Shown here: positions 1 to 7,648 of the stretch, one piece after another
How the letters are laid out: each line of letters begins with the position of its first letter
Numbering within the stretch: position 1 is the first letter of the stretch
From: Flavobacteriaceae bacterium
Lineage (GTDB): Bacteria; Bacteroidota; Bacteroidia; Flavobacteriales; Flavobacteriaceae
Direction: 5' to 3'
DNA: 54,893 nucleotides
Assembly: GCA_002862705.1 (NCBI GenBank)
Contig: PKDU01000017.1
Coordinates: 1 to 54,893, forward strand
Made by a program: the position numbers and the translations under genes
The notes under the pieces: generated by a model
Databases searched by the model: none
Told to the model about the DNA's origin: nothing
The model's input: the letters and a program-made list of their open reading frames with translations, nothing else

Positions 1-401
1 TTAGGGATATCATTTTTAAAATTGCTGCCCAAGGCACCACCATTTTACTGGCCTCCCATCTTTTGGACGAGGTTGAAAAAGTATGTTCACATGTACTGGT
101 CTTGCAAAAAGGCAAACAAATCTATTTTGGGCCTGTAACCGCACTGACCACAGACCATGGCTATTTTGAGCTTGATGCTACTGACGCGGCTGCCTTGCTG
201 GAGGCCTTAGATGAAAACAAACGCATCAACACAGTAGAACAACAAGGCGCATTGGTATTGGCCTATCCCAACGAAGCGCTAGAAATTGAAACCTTAAGCA
301 AGGCACTAACAAGCAAAGGAATTGTATTGACACATTTGGCAAAAAAACACAAAAGCCTCGAAGAGCAGTTCTTAACCTTAACCAAACAAAATAAGGCATG
401 A
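1..401 (+). CDS. ABC transporter ATP-binding protein, C-terminal part (5' end off the window)
   Basis: The reading frame is open from the left edge (first full codon at base 3), so only about 132 C-terminal residues are visible. The sequence ...TILLASHLLDEVEKVC... is the switch (H-loop) region of an ABC ATPase, with the conserved His after the Ser. It is followed by VLVLQKGKQIYFG, typical of BcrA/CcmA-type export ATPases, and an ~80-residue C-terminal extension. The stop overlaps the start of the next gene (ATGA), so ATPase and permease are translationally coupled. It presumably energises the membrane protein encoded next. Walker A/B lie outside the window and the substrate cannot be inferred. 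Confidence 0.9.
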   Translation, partial: RDIIFKIAAQGTTILLASHLLDEVEKVCSHVLVLQKGKQIYFGPVTALTTDHGYFELDATDAAALLEALDENKRINTVEQQGALVLAYPNEALEIETLSKALTSKGIVLTHLAKKHKSLEEQFLTLTKQNKA

Positions 402-1231
402 AACGGTTGTTTTTAATTGAATTTGAAAAGCTACGTACCAACCGTTCAAGCCGTATCCTGATTGGCGCTTATTTTATATTGCTTACCTCAATTGCACTTA
501 TTGCCGCCATCAAATTTGATATCGGTCCCATTAAATTTCACCTAGCAGAGCAGGGCATCTTTAACTTCCCTTACATATGGCATTTTAACGCCTATATCGG
601 AGCGTGGTTTAAGATATTCCTAGCCGTGGTTATCGTTTCCATGACGGCAAACGAATACAGCAACAAAACCATTAAACAAAACCTGATAGACGGACTCAGC
701 AAGCGTGAATTTCTACACTCCAAATGGGTCATGGTTTTGGCTTTTGCGGGGATTTCTACCTTGTTCATTTTTGTGGTATCGCTCATTTTAGGACTTACTT
801 ATTCGAACTACAACGAATTCTCGATTATTGTACAAGACTTAGCGTATCTAGTCGCCTATTTCATAAAACTCGTTGCCTTTTTTGCATTCTGTTTGTTTTT
901 AGGTACAGCGATTAAACGCTCTGCTTTTGCACTTGGGTTCCTAGGTATCTGGCAAATGTTTGAAGGCATATGTTACGGTTTGCTTCGGTGGAAATCGCCA
1001 GAATGGCTAGATGCAGAAACTGTTTATCGCTTTTTTCCACTTAATGCCATGAGCAATTTGGTCCGCGAACCTTTTTCACGTCTCTCTGCGGTGCGTAACC
1101 TAGCAGATCAAGTGGGCGAACAAATGACAAAGAACACAGAAGTGCAACTTCTGGACATGCTTATCGTGTCGGCTTGGTGCTTTATTTTTTACGCATTGAC
1201 ATATCGCTTATTAAAACGCCGTGACCTCTAA
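398..1231 (+). CDS. ABC-2 type transporter permease
   Basis: 277 aa integral membrane protein with about six hydrophobic segments (near residues 19-40, 66-86, 109-132, 147-171, 174-196 and 250-271). The loop SMTANEYSNKTIKQNLIDG after the second segment is typical of ABC-2 export permeases. The ATG overlaps the stop of the upstream ATPase gene by 4 nt, so the two very likely form one exporter. It ends with a basic tail (RLLKRRDL), the usual cytoplasmic side. The substrate is unknown: relatives move antibiotics, lipids or Na+, and nothing nearby decides among these. uvrB follows after 23 bp but has its own -7 box. Confidence 0.88.
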   Translation: MKRLFLIEFEKLRTNRSSRILIGAYFILLTSIALIAAIKFDIGPIKFHLAEQGIFNFPYIWHFNAYIGAWFKIFLAVVIVSMTANEYSNKTIKQNLIDGLSKREFLHSKWVMVLAFAGISTLFIFVVSLILGLTYSNYNEFSIIVQDLAYLVAYFIKLVAFFAFCLFLGTAIKRSAFALGFLGIWQMFEGICYGLLRWKSPEWLDAETVYRFFPLNAMSNLVREPFSRLSAVRNLADQVGEQMTKNTEVQLLDMLIVSAWCFIFYALTYRLLKRRDL

Positions 1232-1239
1232 GTTTTTGC

Positions 1240-1247
1240 TATTTTTG
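1240..1247 (+). promoter_or_regulatory. -7 box of uvrB
   Basis: TATTTTTG fits the Bacteroidota sigma-A -7 consensus TAnnTTTG and lies 7 nt before the uvrB ATG. I see no TTG at a good -33 distance. The transcript would have almost no 5' leader. Confidence 0.5.
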
Positions 1248-1254
1248 GCATGCT

Positions 1255-3243
1255 ATGGAGTTTCAACTTGTTTCTGACTTTAAACCCACTGGGGATCAAC
1301 CCGATGCCATCCGTCAATTGGCGCAAGGCCTAGCCTCACAAGACAAATTCCAAACCCTGTTGGGCGTTACGGGATCTGGAAAGACCTTTACGGTTGCCAA
1401 TGTGATCGCAGAAACCCGTCGTCCTACGCTTGTATTGGCACACAACAAAACCCTAGCAGCACAACTCTACTCTGAATTCAAGCAATTCTTTCCCAACAAT
1501 GCGGTTGAATATTTTGTGTCCTATTACGACTACTACCAACCCGAAGCCTATATTCCAACAACAGGAACTTACATCGAAAAAGACTTGTCTATTAACGATG
1601 AAATTGAAAAGCTGCGTTTAAGCACCACCTCTGCCCTGCTGTCTGGGCGTAGAGATGTTATTGTGGTTGCGTCTGTTTCTTGTCTATACGGCATCGGAAA
1701 TCCCGTAGAATTCAAAAAGAATGTGATTCACATTGAAGTGGACCAAGTCATTCCCAGAACCAAATTTTTACACCAGTTGGTGCAAAGTCTATACGCACGT
1801 ACTACTGCCGATTTTTTGCACGGTAACTTTCGTGTAAATGGAGATATTGTTGACGTTTTTCCAAGCTATGCTGACCATGCCTTTAAGATTCACTTTTTTG
1901 GAGATGAAATTGAAGCCATTGAAGTATTTGACCCGCTGACGGGGAACATAAAAGAGAACTTTGACAAACTGACCATTTATCCCGCCAATATGTTTGCTAC
2001 ATCTCCAGAAGTGTTGCAAAACGCCATTCATCAAATTCAAGATGATTTGACGACGCAAGTGGACTACTTTAAAGACATCGGCAAACACCTTGAAGCGAAA
2101 CGACTGGAAGAGCGCACCAACTTTGATTTGGAGATGATTCGCGAGCTGGGCTACTGTTCTGGTATTGAAAATTACTCGCGCTACATTGATGGTAGAGCAC
2201 CCGGAACACGTCCATTTTGTTTGTTGGACTATTTCCCCGAGGATTATTTAATGATTGTGGATGAGAGTCACGTGACCCTATCCCAAGTACACGCCATGTA
2301 TGGTGGGGATAGAAGCAGAAAAGAGAACTTGGTTGAATTTGGCTTTAGACTGCCGGCAGCCATGGATAACAGACCGCTTAAGTACGAAGAGTTTGAGCAA
2401 CTGCAACAACAAGTGATTTATGTAAGTGCTACCCCCTCCGATTATGAACTGGAGCAAACAGCGGGTGTATTTGTGGAGCAAATCATCCGTCCAACGGGAC
2501 TTCTTGATCCCATCATTGAAGTGCGTCCAAGCTTGAATCAAATTGATGATTTGGTCGAAGAGATTCAACAACGGGCAGAGAAAGACGAACGGGTGTTGGT
2601 CACCACACTGACCAAGCGCATGGCGGAAGAACTGACCAAGTATTTATCGCGTATATCCATTCGTTGTCGCTATATCCACAGCGATATTGATACCCTAGAA
2701 CGGGTAGAAATCATGCATGATTTGCGCAAAGGGCTTTTCGATGTACTGATTGGCGTTAACCTGTTGCGTGAAGGGCTAGACCTGCCCGAAGTATCGTTGG
2801 TTGCTATTTTGGATGCTGATAAAGAAGGCTTTCTGCGCTCGGCGCGTTCGCTTACCCAAACGGTTGGTCGTGCTGCCAGAAATCTAAATGGCAAGGCCAT
2901 CATGTATGCAGATAACGTTACCATGAGCATGAAAAAGACCATTGATGAAACGCAGTATCGCCGCGAAAAGCAAATGGCATACAACGATCGTCACAACATC
3001 ACCCCACAAGCACTAAACAAGGCGTTGGAAGAAACCTTTGATCGCAGTACGGTTGCAGATGATTATATCAAAAGAGAAGCTGCTGAACCCAATGCGTATT
3101 TAACCAAAGAACAGCTGCAAGCTCGGATGCGTGAGAACCGAAAAAATATGGAAAAAGCCGCCATGGATATGGATTTTATCCAGGCGGCACATTTTAGGGA
3201 TGAGATTGAACGCATCCAAAACCAACTTAAAACATTGGCGTAG
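1255..3243 (+). CDS. uvrB: UvrABC system protein B (excinuclease subunit)
   Basis: 662 aa, the usual UvrB length. UvrB verifies DNA damage in nucleotide excision repair; it is loaded by UvrA and then recruits UvrC for dual incision. Walker A GVTGSGKT is at residues 37-44. The DNA-clamping beta-hairpin region YDYYQPEAYIP is near 91-101, a DESH helicase motif II follows, and motif VI (QTVGRAARN) lies in the second RecA lobe. A C-terminal UVR domain (about 625-660, ...QAAHFRDEIERIQ) is the UvrC contact. It is complete and looks functional. It converges on hsp20 with only 12 bp between the stop codons and no obvious terminator. Confidence 0.98.
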   Translation: MEFQLVSDFKPTGDQPDAIRQLAQGLASQDKFQTLLGVTGSGKTFTVANVIAETRRPTLVLAHNKTLAAQLYSEFKQFFPNNAVEYFVSYYDYYQPEAYIPTTGTYIEKDLSINDEIEKLRLSTTSALLSGRRDVIVVASVSCLYGIGNPVEFKKNVIHIEVDQVIPRTKFLHQLVQSLYARTTADFLHGNFRVNGDIVDVFPSYADHAFKIHFFGDEIEAIEVFDPLTGNIKENFDKLTIYPANMFATSPEVLQNAIHQIQDDLTTQVDYFKDIGKHLEAKRLEERTNFDLEMIRELGYCSGIENYSRYIDGRAPGTRPFCLLDYFPEDYLMIVDESHVTLSQVHAMYGGDRSRKENLVEFGFRLPAAMDNRPLKYEEFEQLQQQVIYVSATPSDYELEQTAGVFVEQIIRPTGLLDPIIEVRPSLNQIDDLVEEIQQRAEKDERVLVTTLTKRMAEELTKYLSRISIRCRYIHSDIDTLERVEIMHDLRKGLFDVLIGVNLLREGLDLPEVSLVAILDADKEGFLRSARSLTQTVGRAARNLNGKAIMYADNVTMSMKKTIDETQYRREKQMAYNDRHNITPQALNKALEETFDRSTVADDYIKREAAEPNAYLTKEQLQARMRENRKNMEKAAMDMDFIQAAHFRDEIERIQNQLKTLA

Positions 3244-3255
3244 CTGCAAGCCAGC

Positions 3256-3684
3256 TTATTTTATTTCAATTTGCTTTTTGGGTTCTGGAATGGCTTCCTC
3301 GTGTTTGGGCAGGTTAATGGTCAAAATACCGTTATCGTACTTCGCCTTAATCCCTGCGGTGTCTACGGTTTCTGGCAATCTAAAACTGCGTTGGAAATTG
3401 TCGTAGCGAAACTCACGTCTGGTGTATTGGTCCGTTTTGGATTCATCCTCGTGTTTAGACTCACTTGAAACAGTTAGTACATGATCGTCTAGCTCCACAT
3501 TAAAGTCCTTGCGGGTTTTGCCAGGAGCAGCCAATGCCAATTCAAAATTTGTGTCCGTTTCTGAAATGTTCACGGATGGAACATGGGAACGGTTTGACAA
3601 AGCTGAAAATGGCGTGTCACTACCAAAAAACTCATCTAATAAAGATGGAAATAAAGGGTTTGATGTTCTTCGTATTAAATTCAT
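3256..3684 (-). CDS. Small heat shock protein (Hsp20/alpha-crystallin family)
   Basis: 142 aa ATP-independent holdase chaperone that keeps unfolding proteins soluble. The alpha-crystallin domain spans about residues 36-130. It includes the LALAAPGKTRKDFNVEL strand pair and the family hallmark AKYDNGILTINLPK. A short C-terminal tail QIEIK supplies an I-x-I-type anchor for oligomerisation. The start MNLIRR follows a clear promoter-like module with palindromes (separate entry). That module is shared with htpG, so heat or envelope-stress induction by a common regulator is inferred. It is a single gene between convergent uvrB and upstream sucC. Confidence 0.95.
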   Translation of the reverse strand: MNLIRRTSNPLFPSLLDEFFGSDTPFSALSNRSHVPSVNISETDTNFELALAAPGKTRKDFNVELDDHVLTVSSESKHEDESKTDQYTRREFRYDNFQRSFRLPETVDTAGIKAKYDNGILTINLPKHEEAIPEPKKQIEIK

Positions 3685-3721
3685 GATGTTAGGTTTTTAA
3701 ATGTTATACACCTAACGCATG

Positions 3722-3793
3722 GCAATTTGTATACCAAGCAAATTATACTGACATTATGTCGTTAATTGTTGTATGATTACTGACATTTTGTCA
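3722..3793 (-). promoter_or_regulatory. hsp20 promoter: -24/-12-like element plus two operator palindromes
   Basis: On the minus strand TTGGTATACAAATTGC (3722-3737) has GG and GC separated by exactly 10 nt, the spacing of sigma-54 (-24/-12) promoters, and would start transcription about 26 nt before the hsp20 ATG. Upstream are two near-perfect palindromes: TGACATTATGTCG (3749-3761) and TGACATTTTGTCA (3781-3793). They are offset by 32 bp, about three helical turns. The proximal palindrome and the TTGGTAT box recur at identical spacing upstream of htpG. That a sigma-54 holoenzyme and an enhancer-binding protein act here is inference. Confidence 0.6.
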
Positions 3794-3797
3794 ATTA

Positions 3798-4988
3798 TCA
3801 GAGTACTTCTTGTACCTTATCGGCAGCTTCTTGGAATAAAATGGCACTCTGCACTTCCAGGCCTGAGTCGTCAATGAGTTGTTTTGCAATGTCGGCATTG
3901 GTGCCTTGCAAACGCACGATGATGGGTACTTGAATCGCATCACCCATGTTTCTGTAGGCATCAACGATGCCTTGTGCCACACGATCGCAACGGACTATAC
4001 CGCCAAAGATATTGACCAATATAGCCTTCACCTTAGGGTCTTGAAGTATGATGCGAAAAGCAGCTTCTACACGAGCAGCATCGGCAGTACCACCAACATC
4101 TAGGAAGTTGGCCGGATCACCACCTGCTTGTTTAATCAAATCCATGGTTGCCATGGCCAATCCAGCACCATTTACCATACAACCTACGTTGCCGTCTAGC
4201 TGAACGTAGTTAAGTCCCACCTCGCGTGCTGCCACATCGGTTGGGTTTTCTTCGCGGATATCGCGCATGGCGGCAAAATCAGGATGACGGAACAAGGCAT
4301 TGTCGTCTAGGGTTACCTTGGCATCAACAGCAATAATCTTATCGTCTGAAGTTTTTAATACCGGATTGATTTCAAACAAGGCGGCATCTGCGCCCACATA
4401 AGCCTTGTACAAAGCCGATACAAACTTCACCATCCCTTTAAATGCCAAGCCCGAAAGTCCTAGATTAAAGGCAACCTTACGCGCCTGAAAAGGCAGCAAG
4501 CCGACCGTTGGATCAATTTCTTCTGTGAAAATAAGTTCAGGGGTTTCTTCAGCCACTTTTTCGATATCCATACCACCTTCCGTAGAGTACATAATCATGT
4601 TACGACCTGTGGTGCGGTTTAGCAATACCGAGATATAAATTTCTTCGGGTTCCGAATCACCTAGGTAATAGACATCTTCAGCAATGAGTACTTGATGCAC
4701 TTTCTTTCCCTCGGCTGTGGTTTGCGGAGTAACCAACTGCATGCCTATAATTTCTTCCGAGATACGCGCAACTTCTTCCAAAGACTTGGCGAGCTTTACA
4801 CCACCGCCTTTTCCGCGACCCCCAGCATGTACCTGTGCTTTAATCACATGCCAACCGGTTCCCGTTTCTTCGGTTAATTGCTTTGCTGCGGCCGTTGCCT
4901 CCTCTGGCGTTGTGGCTACAATTCCGCGCTGTATGCCTACGCCAAACTTTGCTAAAATCTCTTTTCCTTGGTATTCGTGTACGTTCAT
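3798..4988 (-). CDS. sucC: Succinyl-CoA synthetase (ADP/GDP-forming) subunit beta
   Basis: 396 aa. It pairs with SucD to convert succinyl-CoA, phosphate and NDP to succinate, CoA and NTP in the TCA cycle. The N-terminal ATP-grasp fold starts MNVHEYQGKEILAKFGV. The nucleotide-binding VHAGGRGKGGGVK segment lies near 52-64, and the C-terminal CoA-ligase domain contains the GGIVRCD motif near residues 320-330. Length matches the family. sucD is not in the window, so the two subunits are unlinked here. The start is supported by a -7 box about 20 nt upstream. Confidence 0.98.
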   Translation of the reverse strand: MNVHEYQGKEILAKFGVGIQRGIVATTPEEATAAAKQLTEETGTGWHVIKAQVHAGGRGKGGGVKLAKSLEEVARISEEIIGMQLVTPQTTAEGKKVHQVLIAEDVYYLGDSEPEEIYISVLLNRTTGRNMIMYSTEGGMDIEKVAEETPELIFTEEIDPTVGLLPFQARKVAFNLGLSGLAFKGMVKFVSALYKAYVGADAALFEINPVLKTSDDKIIAVDAKVTLDDNALFRHPDFAAMRDIREENPTDVAAREVGLNYVQLDGNVGCMVNGAGLAMATMDLIKQAGGDPANFLDVGGTADAARVEAAFRIILQDPKVKAILVNIFGGIVRCDRVAQGIVDAYRNMGDAIQVPIIVRLQGTNADIAKQLIDDSGLEVQSAILFQEAADKVQEVL

Positions 4989-5007
4989 GAGTGTAAGTTA
5001 TTCGCTG

Positions 5008-5015
5008 CAAAAATA
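5008..5015 (-). promoter_or_regulatory. -7 box of sucC
   Basis: TATTTTTG on the minus strand fits TAnnTTTG and ends 19 nt before the sucC ATG. No convincing -33 TTG is visible. Confidence 0.45.
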
Positions 5016-5132
5016 GGCAATCAATCGAGCTTATCCACTCCTTAATACCAAACTTGTTTGTTGTATTTATAACATCTTGTTTTATTTTTAATATATTTTA
5101 TGCTTTACCTCTTACAGCACGTCCTAAAAACT

Positions 5133-5140
5133 TACATTTG
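5133..5140 (+). promoter_or_regulatory. -7 box of lysA
   Basis: TACATTTG fits TAnnTTTG. It lies inside the N-terminal extension that the longest reading frame would give lysA, so the true start must be downstream (5156). Confidence 0.55.
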
Positions 5141-5155
5141 CGCAAAACTTATGTG

Positions 5156-6376
5156 ATGCAGCACCGAGATTTAGTACAAATAAGCGAAACACATGGCAGT
5201 CCCACATACGTATATGACGCCCATGCCATGGAAGCGCAATACAACAGACTGACCAACGCGTTTAGCGCAGTACCTCAACTGCGTATCAACTATGCCGTGA
5301 AAGCGCTTTCGAACCTCAGCGTACTCAAATGGATGCATCACTTGGGCGCAGGACTGGACACCGTATCCATACAGGAAGTGCAGCTTGGTCTTGAAGCCGG
5401 AGTGCCACCAAAAAAAATCATCTATACTCCCAATGGTGTTTCGCTTGCAGAAATTGAAGAAGTAGCGACGCTTGGCGTACAAATCAACATAGACAACCTT
5501 GCTGTGTTGGAGCAGTTTGGCACGGCGCATCCAACGGTGCCGGTTTGTATCCGCATCAACCCGCATATTATGGCGGGTGGAAATGCCAATATTTCGGTAG
5601 GTCATATCGACTCTAAGTTTGGCATCAGCATTCACCAGATGCCGCACGTGTTGCGTATTGTAGAAAACACGGGCATGAACATCAACGGGGTGCATATGCA
5701 TACTGGTAGTGATATTTTAGATATCGACGTATTCCTGCATGCTGCCGAAATCCTTTTTGACACGGCACGCCAATTTACGGACTTGGAATTTTTGGACTTT
5801 GGCAGTGGGTTTAAAGTACCCTACAAGCCAGGCGACAACGAGACCAACATAGAGGAATTGGGCGAAAAACTAAGCGTTCGCTTTAATGCCTTTTGCGCAG
5901 ACTACGGCAAAGAACTGGTATTGGCCTTTGAGCCGGGCAAGTTTTTGGTATCCCAAGCGGGGTATTTCCTCACGTCTGTGAATTCGGTTAAGCAGACCAC
6001 CTCAACGGTATTTGCACAGGTGAACAGTGGGTTTAACCACTTGATACGCCCCATGCTTTACGGCGCACAGCACCGCATAGAAAACATCTCCAACCCAGAG
6101 GGTAGAGAGCGCTTTTACTCCGTTGTGGGCTATATTTGTGAGACGGATACTTTTGCGAACAACCGTAAAATTGCCGAAATAGGTGAGGGCGATGTACTGT
6201 GCTTTCACAATGCCGGCGCTTATTGCTTTACCATGGCGAGCAACTACAACTCACGCTACCGTCCAGCAGAAGTGTTGTGGCACAACGGCGAAGCACACCT
6301 GATACGCCAAGCGGAAAGCTTTGACGATTTGGTTAAAAACCAAGTGGTGATGGCTTTTGATGCTGTGGAGGTGTAG
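5156..6376 (+). CDS. lysA: Diaminopimelate decarboxylase
   Basis: 406 aa PLP enzyme that decarboxylates meso-diaminopimelate to L-lysine, the last step of lysine synthesis. It has an alanine-racemase-like barrel with the PLP lysine at about K49 (NYAVKALSN), VHMHTGSDI in the place of the family's HIGSQ loop, and the C-terminal substrate motifs CETDTF and GAYCFTMASNYN. The longest frame begins at 5054, but its first 34 codons are hydrophobic and contain the -7 box, so I chose the ATG at 5156 (MQHRDLVQIS). A start-stop ATG-TGA at 5151-5156 overlaps this ATG by one base. It converges on mnmA with a 2-nt gap. Confidence 0.96.
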   Translation: MQHRDLVQISETHGSPTYVYDAHAMEAQYNRLTNAFSAVPQLRINYAVKALSNLSVLKWMHHLGAGLDTVSIQEVQLGLEAGVPPKKIIYTPNGVSLAEIEEVATLGVQINIDNLAVLEQFGTAHPTVPVCIRINPHIMAGGNANISVGHIDSKFGISIHQMPHVLRIVENTGMNINGVHMHTGSDILDIDVFLHAAEILFDTARQFTDLEFLDFGSGFKVPYKPGDNETNIEELGEKLSVRFNAFCADYGKELVLAFEPGKFLVSQAGYFLTSVNSVKQTTSTVFAQVNSGFNHLIRPMLYGAQHRIENISNPEGRERFYSVVGYICETDTFANNRKIAEIGEGDVLCFHNAGAYCFTMASNYNSRYRPAEVLWHNGEAHLIRQAESFDDLVKNQVVMAFDAVEV

Positions 6377-6378
6377 GA

Positions 6379-7593
6379 TTACCCAATCACCCCAGAGCCT
6401 ATCAGCTCGTTGTCTAGGTACCAAGCGGCAAACTGCCCGGCGGCAATCGCCGATTGAGGTGTGTCAAAAACCAAATACATTCCGTTTTCTTCTTGATGTA
6501 AGCGAGCCTTTGCCAAAGGCTGTCGATAGCGTATGCGCGCCTGTACCATCATGGGTTGGTCGGTTTGCAAGTCGGGGCGTATCCAGTGTACATCTGCTTG
6601 GTCTATCCACAAAGCACGGCGATACAAGCCTGGATGGTCTTTGCCTTCTCCCACATAAATAATATTTTTCTGCACGTCTGTTGCCAGCACAAACAGGGGT
6701 TCTTTGGTGCCGCCAACCGCCAAGCCCTTACGTTGACCCACCGTAAAAAAATGTGCGCCGTTGTGCGTACCTACAACGTTGCCGTCTTCGGGGGAATACA
6801 CAAACTTCTCCGCCAAGGACGCTGGGGTATTTTCTGGGGTTTTGGCATACATGGGGTGGGTGTTTGCAACTTGAACGATATCGCCTTTTTTGGTTGCTAA
6901 TTTTTGCTGTAAAAAATCGGGTAGGCTAACCTTGCCCACAAAGCATAACCCTTGAGAATCGCGCTTTTCAGCCGTGACCAATCCCTGCTCGGCAGCAATG
7001 TTACGCACCTCGCTTTTTTGCAGTCCGCCAATGGGAAACAGCGTTTTGGCAAGTTGCGCTTGGTTGAGTTGACATAAAAAATACGATTGGTCTTTGTTCT
7101 TATCTGCGCCGGCAAGGAGGCGGTGGGTCACTTCGACAGGCTCAGTGCCCACCGCAGGCTCAGGGTCCACCGCAGGCGCAGTGTCCACGACAAGGCTATC
7201 CTTTTGACAATAATGTCCCGTGGCGACATAATCTGCGCCTAATGAAAGGGCTATTTCAAGGAATACATCAAATTTGATTTCACGGTTGCAAAGCACATCG
7301 GGGTTGGGTGTTCGGCCTCGCTGATATTCGGCAAACATATAGTCCACTATGCGCTCCTTATACTGCTCGCTTAAATCAACGGTTTGAAAGGGAATACCGA
7401 GTTTTTCAGCCACCAACATGGCATCGTTACTGTCTTCCAGCCAAGGGCAATCGTCCGAAATGGTTACCGAGTCATCGTGCCAGTTTTTCATAAACAAACC
7501 AATGACCTCATAGCCTTGCTGCTGCAGTAAATAAGCAGCAACGCTGGAGTCTACACCACCAGAAAGTCCAACAATGACGCGTTTGTTTTGCAT
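6379..7593 (-). CDS. mnmA: tRNA-specific 2-thiouridylase
   Basis: 404 aa. It thiolates U34 of tRNA-Lys, -Glu and -Gln. The PP-loop SGGVDSS is at residues 11-17. The two catalytic cysteines are C102 ([12 protein letters not shown]) and C217 ([10 protein letters not shown]). KDQSYFL and a C-terminal beta-barrel follow. The protein is longer than most relatives because about 18 residues (136-153, [18 protein letters not shown]) are inserted between the GHYCQKDS strand and the [17 protein letters not shown] segment. The inserted DNA is an 18-bp tandem repeat resembling intergenic REP sequences (separate entry). The frame is intact and the catalytic residues are kept, so I expect the enzyme to work. 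Confidence 0.97.
   Translation of the reverse strand: MQNKRVIVGLSGGVDSSVAAYLLQQQGYEVIGLFMKNWHDDSVTISDDCPWLEDSNDAMLVAEKLGIPFQTVDLSEQYKERIVDYMFAEYQRGRTPNPDVLCNREIKFDVFLEIALSLGADYVATGHYCQKDSLVVDTAPAVDPEPAVGTEPVEVTHRLLAGADKNKDQSYFLCQLNQAQLAKTLFPIGGLQKSEVRNIAAEQGLVTAEKRDSQGLCFVGKVSLPDFLQQKLATKKGDIVQVANTHPMYAKTPENTPASLAEKFVYSPEDGNVVGTHNGAHFFTVGQRKGLAVGGTKEPLFVLATDVQKNIIYVGEGKDHPGLYRRALWIDQADVHWIRPDLQTDQPMMVQARIRYRQPLAKARLHQEENGMYLVFDTPQSAIAAGQFAAWYLDNELIGSGVIG
7133..7186. repeat. 18-bp tandem repeat, REP-like, in frame inside mnmA
   Basis: Three consecutive 18-bp units on the + strand: TCGACAGGCTCAGTGCCC, ACCGCAGGCTCAGGGTCC and ACCGCAGGCGCAGTGTCC. A decayed fourth copy follows from 7187. The first unit, with flanking CACT, reads CTTCGACAGGCTCAGTG, the core of a repeat I know as common between genes in many bacterial genomes. 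It is translated (minus strand) as hexapeptides [12 protein letters not shown] and VGTEPV. No other copy is seen in this window. Confidence 0.8.
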
Positions 7594-7648
7594 AGCACAA
7601 AGGTAAGTAGGATATGTGAGTTAGTTGTGGCTATGCCCCTTGAACAGC

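Noticed and set aside
5054..5155. N-terminal extension of lysA giving 440 aa
   Set aside because: It is hydrophobic, unlike LysA, and the -7 promoter box lies within it.
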